30,510 nucleotides of DNA from an uncultured Rhodospirillales bacterium (GTDB lineage: Bacteria > Pseudomonadota > Alphaproteobacteria > Acetobacterales > Acetobacteraceae), in NCBI GenBank assembly GCA_903844785.1, contig CAIMVB010000033.1, positions 1-30,510 on the forward strand. Direction: 5' to 3'. The translations under genes and the position numbers were made by a program. Below, piece by piece: positions 1 to 5,742 of this stretch. Each line of letters starts with the position of its first letter. Positions within the stretch are counted from its first letter, which is position 1. Under the pieces are notes generated by a model, which searched no databases, was not told the origin of the DNA, and saw nothing but the letters and a program-made list of their open reading frames with translations.

Positions 1-2
1 GG

Positions 3-119
3 CGCGGGCCACCACGCCACCTTTCCTATAGGATATGGATCGAATGGCCGAAGGTGAAGCCCGTGTTACACTCCGAACCACAATCTTTTCTGACTGCCCC
101 GCCGGGAGCCAGCCATTAG
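3..119 (+). other. Open reading frame tail at window edge, uncertain
   Basis: Frame 3 on the plus strand is open from the window edge to a TAG at 117-119 and would encode about 38 residues. The translation resembles no family I know, and no start lies inside the window. It could be the C-terminal end of an upstream plus-strand gene or chance. The rest of 1-261 holds only the phasin terminator. Confidence 0.15.
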
Positions 120-147
120 CCCCTGGCTGCACCCCACCACGCCGCGC

Positions 148-184
148 AAAAAAATAGCGTGATCCATATCAATGGATCACGCTA
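148..184 (-). terminator. Intrinsic terminator of the phasin gene
   Basis: A perfect 13-bp inverted repeat (155-167 with 172-184, loop 168-171) is followed, in the minus-strand sense, by seven U residues (the A-run 148-154). This is a textbook Rho-independent terminator. It lies about 78 nt beyond the phasin stop codon at 262. Direction is set by the U-run, which is only on the minus-strand side. Confidence 0.88.
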
Positions 185-261
185 GGTGCCGGCTACCCCC
201 CGGTTGGGAGGAGGGGGAAGGAGGGTAACGCAGCCAAAAGCGGGGCGAACCCCGCCCAAAA

Positions 262-762
262 TCAAGCCGCGAGCGGCTTCGCCAGCTTTTCCATCGCAAC
301 CGTCATGCGCGCATTGACGGGCGCAAAGGCGCTTTCGGCGAGCTTGAAGGACGCTTCATGAAGCTTGGTGCCCTCGGCAACCACCTTCTCCATCGCGGCC
401 TTGGCGAACTTCGCCTGCAGTTCAGCGGCTTCATTCACGCTCTTTACACCGGCAAGCGCCTTGGCGCCTTCCAGGGCTTGGTCGGTCAGGCCCTGCGCCA
501 GCGCCATATACTGGCGAGCGAGGTCCTGAGAGCCCGAGGCCCAGGTCTGGGCGGCCTTGGTGAAGGCCTCCACATTGCCGCGGCCGAAGTCAGCAGCTTC
601 TTCCGCCGCCTTGAAGATGCTCTCGGCACCCTTGGTCATTTGTTCCATGTTCGTCTCCATTGCGATGCGAGCCTGCGCCGCACCATCGGTCATCACTTTT
701 TGAGCTTGCGCCGCGGCTTCTTCCGCAACCTTGCTCACAACCTGGCTCTTGCTTTGCGCCAT
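262..762 (-). CDS. Phasin family protein (PHB granule-associated)
   Basis: The protein has 166 residues, is Ala/Glu/Lys-rich and predicted to be almost entirely amphipathic helix, with no signal peptide or membrane span. Heptad-like stretches around residues 30-120 and the repeated Ala-rich helices match the Phasin_2 type, which coats polyhydroxyalkanoate granules in the cytoplasm. I chose the ATG at 762, where the protein begins MAQSKSQVV, because AAAGG at 771-775 lies 8 nt upstream. The longer frame to 861 adds a basic, low-complexity N-terminus unlike phasins. It is monocistronic, with its own terminator at 148-184 and TGC-rich palindromes upstream (839-852, 895-915) that suggest PhaR-type control. 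bdhA at the other end of the window fits PHB metabolism. The family call is firm; granule binding is known for the family and not visible in the sequence. Confidence 0.88.
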   Translation of the reverse strand: MAQSKSQVVSKVAEEAAAQAQKVMTDGAAQARIAMETNMEQMTKGAESIFKAAEEAADFGRGNVEAFTKAAQTWASGSQDLARQYMALAQGLTDQALEGAKALAGVKSVNEAAELQAKFAKAAMEKVVAEGTKLHEASFKLAESAFAPVNARMTVAMEKLAKPLAA

Positions 763-838
763 GATCTCAACCTTTTCTTTGCCTTTCCGGGGCACAGCGA
801 CCCGGACTTTGCGTGCCGGCCGGGAGAGCCGAGAGGAT

Positions 839-852
839 TTGCTGCGCTGCAA
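839..852. promoter_or_regulatory. Candidate PhaR-type operator 1 upstream of phasin
   Basis: TTGCTGCGCTGCAA is an imperfect palindrome: TTGC and GCAA arms around GCGC, with one mismatched pair. It lies 77 nt upstream of the phasin start. TGC-rich dyads of this kind are bound by the PHB-responsive repressor PhaR in alphaproteobacteria. Assignment to PhaR is inference. Confidence 0.4.
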
Positions 853-894
853 CATGAGCATCTTCTACGCTTGGCGCCGGACGCATTGCAAGCA

Positions 895-915
895 TTTTTT
901 TGCACTGCACAAAAA
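895..915. promoter_or_regulatory. Candidate PhaR-type operator 2 upstream of phasin
   Basis: A TGCA-C-TGCA core (901-909) sits between a T-run and an A-run, giving a near-symmetric element about 133 nt upstream of the phasin start codon and roughly 60 nt from operator 1. Its core (TGC, one base, CTGCA) is shared with the other site. The rest of 763-1212 is promoter DNA for the two divergent genes; I could not place either transcription start with confidence. Confidence 0.4.
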
Positions 916-1212
916 TATTTGATGCCCGGCAATTGGACCGACCCAAAGGGTTTTCGGGTTGAACCTGAAAAACTTTCGTTAACTAACTGACTGGAATGGG
1001 AATTCACCCATTTTTTGCTAGACCCGCCGCTATGCGTGACTTATAAACTTCATCAGGGGATCCAAAGGCTTGGCGCTACAAAGCTTCAGGCCGTTGGGGC
1101 ATTTTCCGGCCAATAGGAATCGCCTGTGGGACCGAAAAATGTGCTAAAACAAAGATATAGAGGCATCTCATCGCGCATCGGCGCGCCGGGGCGGCTCTAG
1201 GGGGTTTGCGGT

Positions 1213-2373
1213 ATGAGGATTCGTCGCCAAGGCCTGGGGGGCCTTGCCGGTCGATTCGCCGGGGTAATCTGCGGGCTCGCGCTCGCGGTGTTGCCATGGC
1301 GTGGGGCCGAAGCACAAATCGGCAGTGCGCGTTATTCAGCCATCGTCATGGAAGCCCGCACCGGGAATGTGCTGATAGAAGCCGGCGCGGACCAACCGCG
1401 CTACCCAGCCTCGCTCACTAAAATGATGACACTCTATATGGTTTTTGAGGCGCTTCGCGATGGGCAAACGCAACTCAATAGCCGCGTGGTAATGAGCGAA
1501 GCAGCAGCCTCTCGCCCGCCATCCAAGTTAGGTATCCCACCTGGCAGCGGGCTTACAGTGGAACAGGCGATTCTCGCCCTGGTCACCAAAAGCGCCAATG
1601 ATGTGGCGGCGGCCCTTGGTGAGCATGTCGGGGGGTCCGAAGAACGCTTCGCGCAAATGATGACCATGCGTGCGCGCTCTCTCGGCATGACGCAAACGCG
1701 GTTTCGTAACGCCTCTGGCCTGCCGGATCTGGAACAGGTGACCACGGCGCGGGATATGGCAACCTTGGGCAGGCGGCTCTTTCTCGATTTCCCCAATCGC
1801 TATCATTATTTCGGCACGGTGCATTTTGCCTGGGGCCGGGCGCAAATCCGCAACCATAACCGCATGCTCGGCGATTATGACGGCGCGGATGGCATCAAGA
1901 CCGGCTTCATTAATGCTTCCGGCTTCAATATCGTAACTTCCGCGCAGCGCGATGGCGTGCGCCTTGTGGGGGCGACTTTTGGTGGCTCCTCCTGGGTGGA
2001 ACGCGACCGGCACATGGGGGCGCTGCTGGACCAAGGCTTCGCCCGGATGGGGGTGGCGCCGCGCGCGCCTTCATCGGTGATGGCCGCGGCCAATGCGCCG
2101 CGCCGCACGCCACCTGCCGCCCGCCCTGTTCAGCAGGGCAATACGCGCTTGGCGCAGGCGGCGCCGCCACAGCGGCGGACACAGCAGCAAGTAGCCGCCA
2201 CGCCCAATCGTCAACCAGCCGCGCAAGTGGCCTATCGCCAGCCTAGCGCCCCGCCCCGGCCAGCGGCGCGCCCGGCGCAGCGGGTGGAACAGGGTAGTGC
2301 CGCGAATAATACGCAGCGCCCACAAGCCTCAGCAACACGGCAACAAAACTCATCAAACGCTACGCCGCGTTGA
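1213..2373 (+). CDS. D-alanyl-D-alanine carboxypeptidase (peptidase S11, PBP5/6-like)
   Basis: This 386-residue enzyme trims the terminal D-Ala from peptidoglycan pentapeptides in the periplasm. All three penicilloyl-serine motifs are present: SLTK (Ser67, Lys70), SAN (127-129) and KTG (229-231). A signal peptide covers about residues 1-34, with probable cleavage after AEA. The catalytic domain ends near residue 285. It is followed by about 100 residues rich in Pro, Gln, Ala and Arg and predicted disordered, in place of the usual PBP5 C-terminal domain and membrane anchor; I see no SPOR motif. The start is supported by AGGGGG at 1199-1204. The gene stands alone, divergent from phasin and convergent with the WecA-like gene. 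Family is certain; the exact DacA/DacC/DacF subtype is not. Confidence 0.95.
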   Translation: MRIRRQGLGGLAGRFAGVICGLALAVLPWRGAEAQIGSARYSAIVMEARTGNVLIEAGADQPRYPASLTKMMTLYMVFEALRDGQTQLNSRVVMSEAAASRPPSKLGIPPGSGLTVEQAILALVTKSANDVAAALGEHVGGSEERFAQMMTMRARSLGMTQTRFRNASGLPDLEQVTTARDMATLGRRLFLDFPNRYHYFGTVHFAWGRAQIRNHNRMLGDYDGADGIKTGFINASGFNIVTSAQRDGVRLVGATFGGSSWVERDRHMGALLDQGFARMGVAPRAPSSVMAAANAPRRTPPAARPVQQGNTRLAQAAPPQRRTQQQVAATPNRQPAAQVAYRQPSAPPRPAARPAQRVEQGSAANNTQRPQASATRQQNSSNATPR

Positions 2374-2378
2374 GGCAT

Positions 2379-2410
2379 TGGCGGGAAGGCTGAATTCAGC
2401 TTTCCCGCCA
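2379..2410. terminator. Inverted repeat between convergent genes, probable bidirectional terminator
   Basis: A 16-bp stem (2379-2394 with 2395-2410; only 2388/2401 is a G-T pair) is centred between the carboxypeptidase stop (2371-2373) and the stop of the minus-strand transferase (2396-2398). The right arm encodes the transferase's last residues. Neither side has a U-run, so termination strength is uncertain. Confidence 0.5.
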
Positions 2411-3454
2411 GGAAAGCCCGGCGCGCATCATGCGCGCGCGCACATAGGCAAGCCAGATCACTTGCAGGCCAAGCGCGGGCAGTAAAACAAGCGGCTTCAG
2501 GCCAGGGTCCAGGCGCAAAAAAGCCCAGGCGAGCAGCCCATGGGCCAGCACAAAACCCCAATGCACAGCGGCCACTTGCCGCACGCCAAGACCCGTCCGC
2601 TGCGCCATCTGGTACAAATGGGTGCGATGCGCCGCAGTGATGTTAAGCCCCATCGCCGCACGGCGGATCAGCGTAAAGGCCGCATCGAAAAAGAGGCCAA
2701 ATAACAGCAGCGGCACCAGCATGAAGGTCACTTCGGCCGCGTCGAACCGCGCCGCCGCGACGGCCAGGATCGCCACCATGAAGCCCAGGAATTGGCTGCC
2801 GACATCGCCCATGAAAATCCGCGCCGGGTGCAGGTTGAAGGGCAGAAAGCCCAAAAGCCCGGCGGCCAGCATCAGGGATGCCAGATAGACAAACCACCCA
2901 CCCTGATGCCCAGCAATGGCACAAAGGATCAGCATGGCAACGAAGACGCTGCCGCCCACCAGCCCATCCAACCCATCCATGAAATTCACGGCGTTGGTGC
3001 AGCCAAGGATCCAAAACAGCGTCAGTAGCGGCCCCAGCGCGCCAAGTTGGATTACCCCCAAGCCCGGCACGGCCAGGCGCTGCAATTCCAGCCCACTTCC
3101 AATGGCAACCAGCGCCGCCACAGCCTGGGCAGCCAGTTTCACCGCAAAGCGCAAATCCCGCGCATCATCCCATAGCGAGACCGCCGCAATCGCCAGCGCC
3201 GCGCCGATCACGCCCAGGAATTGCGGCCCCGGCAGGCGCGCGAATTCCGCCTGCCAATACAAAACCCCCATGCCAAGGGTGAAGGCCACCACAATACCAA
3301 GCCCGCCGCCCCGCGGCGTGGGCCGGCTATGGCTGGACCGCGCATTGGGGTGATCCAGGATCGGGTAGGCGATCATCAACCGCACCACCAGCGCCGAGAC
3401 CAGCGCAAGCCCAAGGGCGGCAGCCAAATGGATCAGGAAGGCATGAAGGGTCAT
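2396..3454 (-). CDS. WecA/MraY-like polyprenyl-phosphate glycosyl-phosphate transferase (glycosyltransferase family 4)
   Basis: This 352-residue polytopic membrane enzyme has about ten hydrophobic segments. The family transfers a sugar-1-phosphate from a UDP-sugar to undecaprenyl phosphate, the first step in O-antigen, capsule or related glycan synthesis on the inner face of the cytoplasmic membrane. Signatures are the PNARSSHSRPTPRGGG loop (36-51), the DD pair (96-97), NFMDGLDG (157-164), MGDVGS with Asp217, and the HRTH cytoplasmic loop (276-279). I used the ATG at 3454; the longer frame opens with TTG at 3493 and adds 13 unlikely residues. It is third in a minus-strand block after a hydroxyacid dehydrogenase. 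No glycosyltransferase cluster is visible nearby, so the glycan it initiates cannot be told. True MraY normally sits in the mur/fts cluster, so a WecA/WbpL-like role is preferred. Confidence 0.9.
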   Translation of the reverse strand: MTLHAFLIHLAAALGLALVSALVVRLMIAYPILDHPNARSSHSRPTPRGGGLGIVVAFTLGMGVLYWQAEFARLPGPQFLGVIGAALAIAAVSLWDDARDLRFAVKLAAQAVAALVAIGSGLELQRLAVPGLGVIQLGALGPLLTLFWILGCTNAVNFMDGLDGLVGGSVFVAMLILCAIAGHQGGWFVYLASLMLAAGLLGFLPFNLHPARIFMGDVGSQFLGFMVAILAVAAARFDAAEVTFMLVPLLLFGLFFDAAFTLIRRAAMGLNITAAHRTHLYQMAQRTGLGVRQVAAVHWGFVLAHGLLAWAFLRLDPGLKPLVLLPALGLQVIWLAYVRARMMRAGLSWRES

Positions 3455-3505
3455 TTCGCGCGCCGCTATCGCCCGGCGCAGCGCCGGGCGCAACCTGACA
3501 GCGAC

Positions 3506-4480
3506 CTAGCGCCTTTGCAAAATTTCCGGATTGACCATCATGGACGGGTCGGGCGCGCCATCCAAAGCCGCCAGGATATTCCGCGCCGCCGCTTCCGCCA
3601 TGCGGGCCGTGCCTTCTTCCGTGCTGGCTGCCGAATGCGGGCTGATGATGACATTGGGCATGCCGAATAAGGGATTGCCCGGCGTTGCCGGTTCCACTTC
3701 CAGCACATCGGTGCCGAAACCCATCAGCCGGCCCGATTGCAGCGCCGCCACCACCGCTTCCTGCTTCACAATCGGCCCGCGCGCCGTATTCACCAGAATG
3801 GCGCCGGGTTTCAGCGCGGCAAAGGCCGCTTCATCCATCAAATGCCGGGTTTCGGGCATCAGGGGGCAATGCAGCGTCACCACATCCGCTTCCGCCAGCG
3901 CCTTTTTGAAATCCCGCGCCGGGATATGCCCGTCAGAGGCGATACGCGCCGGGTGATAAAGCGGGTCATGCACCATGACCTTCATATGAAAGGCCCGTGC
4001 ATAGGCCGCAACGCGTGACCCAATCCGGCCATAGCCCACTACCAGCGCGGTTTTGCCGGCCAAATCCACCATGCGCGGCCCATCCTTGGGCCACCAACCA
4101 CCCTGCTTGATGTGGGCATCTGAATCCACCGCGCGCCGGGCAACCCCCAGCATCAGCATCATGGCGTGTTCGGCGACCGAAAGATCATTGGTGCCATTCA
4201 CCACCATGACCGCAATGCCGCGTTCGGTGCAGGCGGGGATATCCACCGTGTCAAAGCCAACCCCAATCCGGGATACCGCGCGCAGCCTTGGCGCGGCGGC
4301 GAGTGCGGCCGTATCCACCCGTTCAAGCCAAGCAACCAGGCCATCCGCATTGGCCAAGGCCGCATGCAAGGCGGGCGCGGGTGGGTCGAACATTTCAATG
4401 GTTTCAACATCTGGCCGCGCCGCCAGCACCGCCGCACCCGCAGGGTGCAAAGGCCGGCCAAGGACAATGCGATAGGGCAT
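3506..4480 (-). CDS. D-2-hydroxyacid dehydrogenase, NAD(P)-dependent
   Basis: The 324-residue protein has the two-domain fold of the D-isomer-specific 2-hydroxyacid dehydrogenases. The nucleotide-binding loop is GYGRIG (149-154). The catalytic set is Arg234 in NTARGP, Glu263 in the EVEP motif, and His282 in SPHSAAS. It lacks a C-terminal ACT domain, so it is shorter than regulatory SerA and nearer to hydroxypyruvate/glyoxylate reductases and related catabolic enzymes. Its ATG shares one base with the stop of the upstream Bug receptor (TGATG at 4478-4482), which implies translational coupling. This suggests the dehydrogenase acts on, or downstream of, the acid the receptor binds. The substrate cannot be read from sequence. 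Confidence 0.9.
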   Translation of the reverse strand: MPYRIVLGRPLHPAGAAVLAARPDVETIEMFDPPAPALHAALANADGLVAWLERVDTAALAAAPRLRAVSRIGVGFDTVDIPACTERGIAVMVVNGTNDLSVAEHAMMLMLGVARRAVDSDAHIKQGGWWPKDGPRMVDLAGKTALVVGYGRIGSRVAAYARAFHMKVMVHDPLYHPARIASDGHIPARDFKKALAEADVVTLHCPLMPETRHLMDEAAFAALKPGAILVNTARGPIVKQEAVVAALQSGRLMGFGTDVLEVEPATPGNPLFGMPNVIISPHSAASTEEGTARMAEAAARNILAALDGAPDPSMMVNPEILQRR

Positions 4481-5448
4481 CAGTTCAGCTTCTCGATCTT
4501 GTTGACCTCAACCACTTCGCGCCAGCGGGCGATTTCGGACCGCACATGGGCGGCGAAACGCTCGGGCGGGCCGCCTTCGGGGCGCACACCAAGATCGGCG
4601 AATTTGCGCCGCACTTCCGCGTCGGCCAGCGCTTCATTGAGCAGGCGGCTGAGGCCAGCCACTACAGCATCGGGCGTGCCGCGCGGGGCCATGAAGCCGA
4701 ACCAGGGTTCGACAACAATATCCGGGATGCCGGCTTCGGCGAAGGTGGGCACATCTGGCAAGGATGGGTCACGTTCCCGCCCTGTGACCGCCAGCGCGCG
4801 GATTTGCCCGGCGCGGATGGCCTGCACCTTGGTTGGGATGTTTTCCATCATCACCTGCACCTGGCCAGCAAGTAGCGCCTGCAAGGCCGGCGCGCCGCCG
4901 CGGAAAGGCACATGCACCAGCGTGAGGCCAAGCCGGCCATTCAGCAATTCCGGGATCAGATGGTTGGAAGACCCAAAGCCTGAGGAGCCGTAATTCACCT
5001 TGCCCGGATTGGCCTTCACCCAGGCGATGAATTCCTGAAGATTGCGCGCCGGCACATCATTATTCACCGCCACCGCATTCATGACACTGCCGGACCAGAA
5101 AACCGGGATCAGGTCCCGTTCAATGTCATAAGGCATACGGGCATAAATGGCCGGGTTGATGGCGCAATTGCCGATGGTACAGGCGCCAAGCGTATAGCCA
5201 TCTGGCGCGCTTTTCGCCGCCGCATCCATGCCGATATTGCCATTGGCGCCGGAGCGGTTTTCGATCACCCAAGGATGCGCGGTGCTGCGGCTGACGCGAT
5301 CCGCCAGGATGCGCCCAACCAAATCGGTGGACCCGCCCGGCGGGAAGGGCAGAATGATGCGCACTGGGCGGTCTGGGACCCAGCCCTGCGCCATGGCAAG
5401 CCCAGGCAGGCAAAGGGCGAAAATACTAAGCGCAATCCGGCGTAGCAT
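4480..5448 (-). CDS. Bug/TctC family tripartite tricarboxylate transporter substrate-binding protein
   Basis: The 322-residue periplasmic binding protein has a signal peptide of about 20 residues (cleavage after AMA). The mature start, WVPDRPVRIILPFPPGGSTD, is the hallmark of Bug receptors: the beta strand and the PFPPGGSTD loop that grips a ligand carboxylate. A second family feature is the YGSSGFGSSNH stretch in the middle. AGGAGG at 5456-5461, 7 nt upstream, fixes the start. Bug proteins bind small carboxylates or amides for TctAB membrane subunits, but no tctA or tctB gene is in the window, so it is an orphan receptor here. It is first in a block with a coupled 2-hydroxyacid dehydrogenase. 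Ligand unknown. Confidence 0.95.
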   Translation of the reverse strand: MLRRIALSIFALCLPGLAMAQGWVPDRPVRIILPFPPGGSTDLVGRILADRVSRSTAHPWVIENRSGANGNIGMDAAAKSAPDGYTLGACTIGNCAINPAIYARMPYDIERDLIPVFWSGSVMNAVAVNNDVPARNLQEFIAWVKANPGKVNYGSSGFGSSNHLIPELLNGRLGLTLVHVPFRGGAPALQALLAGQVQVMMENIPTKVQAIRAGQIRALAVTGRERDPSLPDVPTFAEAGIPDIVVEPWFGFMAPRGTPDAVVAGLSRLLNEALADAEVRRKFADLGVRPEGGPPERFAAHVRSEIARWREVVEVNKIEKLN

Positions 5449-5521
5449 GGGGGTTCCTCCTGATTCTTTGGGGTCAGGCTGCCCGTGAACGCGGCCCTTC
5501 GCAAGCCAGCCCGAAAGATGC

Positions 5522-5551
5522 TTGCCTACAAAGCGCTTCAGGCATTATGAT
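5522..5551 (+). promoter_or_regulatory. Candidate sigma-70 promoter of the leuA leader
   Basis: A -35-like TTGCCT (5522-5527) and a good -10 TATGAT (5546-5551) are separated by 18 bp. A start about 7 nt after the -10 falls on or next to the A of the leader ATG at 5558, so the transcript would be leaderless. The -10 box is five of six to consensus and the -35 is weak. Confidence 0.5.
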
Positions 5552-5557
5552 GCGCCT

Positions 5558-5659
5558 ATGCGTGAGGTTTCGCGTCGCACCGGCCTGTCCTTTGGGGTTT
5601 CCGCCCCGGCTGTCGCTTGCGCGCTACTTGGGCTTCGACTTATCCGCCCCTGGGCGTGA
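5558..5659 (+). CDS. Leucine-codon leader peptide upstream of leuA (putative LeuL)
   Basis: A 33-codon ORF, ATG 5558-5560 to TGA 5657-5659, ends 83 nt before leuA. Near its end are four leucine codons within six: CTA CTT (5624-5629), CTT (5633-5635), CTT (5639-5641), in the peptide stretch ALLGLRLIRPWA. Its last codons and stop lie inside the left arm and start of a stable hairpin (5647-5693). That arrangement, with control codons a ribosome's width upstream of a hairpin before a biosynthetic gene, is how attenuation leaders are built. There is no visible Shine-Dalgarno; the candidate promoter would start the mRNA at the ATG, as known for trpL of Sinorhizobium meliloti. A competing 60-codon ORF (5547-5729) in another frame begins inside the -10 box and is rejected. 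Existence of the ORF is direct; its regulatory role is inference. Confidence 0.6.
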   Translation: MREVSRRTGLSFGVSAPAVACALLGLRLIRPWA

Positions 5660-5693
5660 AAGCCTGCCGCGCGCGGCAAGCATCGCTCAGGGG
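5647..5693 (+). promoter_or_regulatory. leuA leader hairpin
   Basis: A 10-bp stem (5647-5656 with 5684-5693, one G-U) encloses the 14-nt palindrome 5665-5678. The left arm overlaps the leader peptide's last codons. No U-run follows, so it is not an intrinsic terminator. Its right arm bases 5686-5691 (CTCAGG) can also pair with CCTGAG at 5725-5730, at the leuA Shine-Dalgarno. Confidence 0.55.
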
Positions 5694-5726
5694 AAGCCCT
5701 TCATGCCACGCAACCCATTGAACGCC

Positions 5727-5740
5727 TGAGGAAAGCCTCA
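5727..5740 (+). promoter_or_regulatory. leuA ribosome binding site within a small hairpin
   Basis: GAGGAAAG (5728-5735) is the likely Shine-Dalgarno for the ATG at 5743. It lies in a 5-bp hairpin, TGAGG (5727-5731) with CCTCA (5736-5740) around an AAAG loop. It could also pair upstream with 5686-5691, giving a way to switch leuA translation. Confidence 0.5.
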
Positions 5741-5742
5741 TC

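Noticed and set aside
358..990. 210-codon plus-strand ORF opposite the phasin gene
   Set aside because: It is antisense to a clear phasin, His/Leu/Arg-rich as expected for a GC-rich shadow frame, and matches no family.
995..1016. 6-bp hairpin (995-1000 with 1007-1012) followed by four T residues
   Set aside because: No plus-strand gene lies upstream for it to terminate, and the stem is short and AT-rich. Probably chance in promoter DNA.
5547..5729. 60-codon ORF upstream of leuA in a different frame from the leader peptide
   Set aside because: It begins inside the likely -10 box, has no leucine cluster and no ribosome binding site. The 5558-5659 frame fits the leader architecture better.
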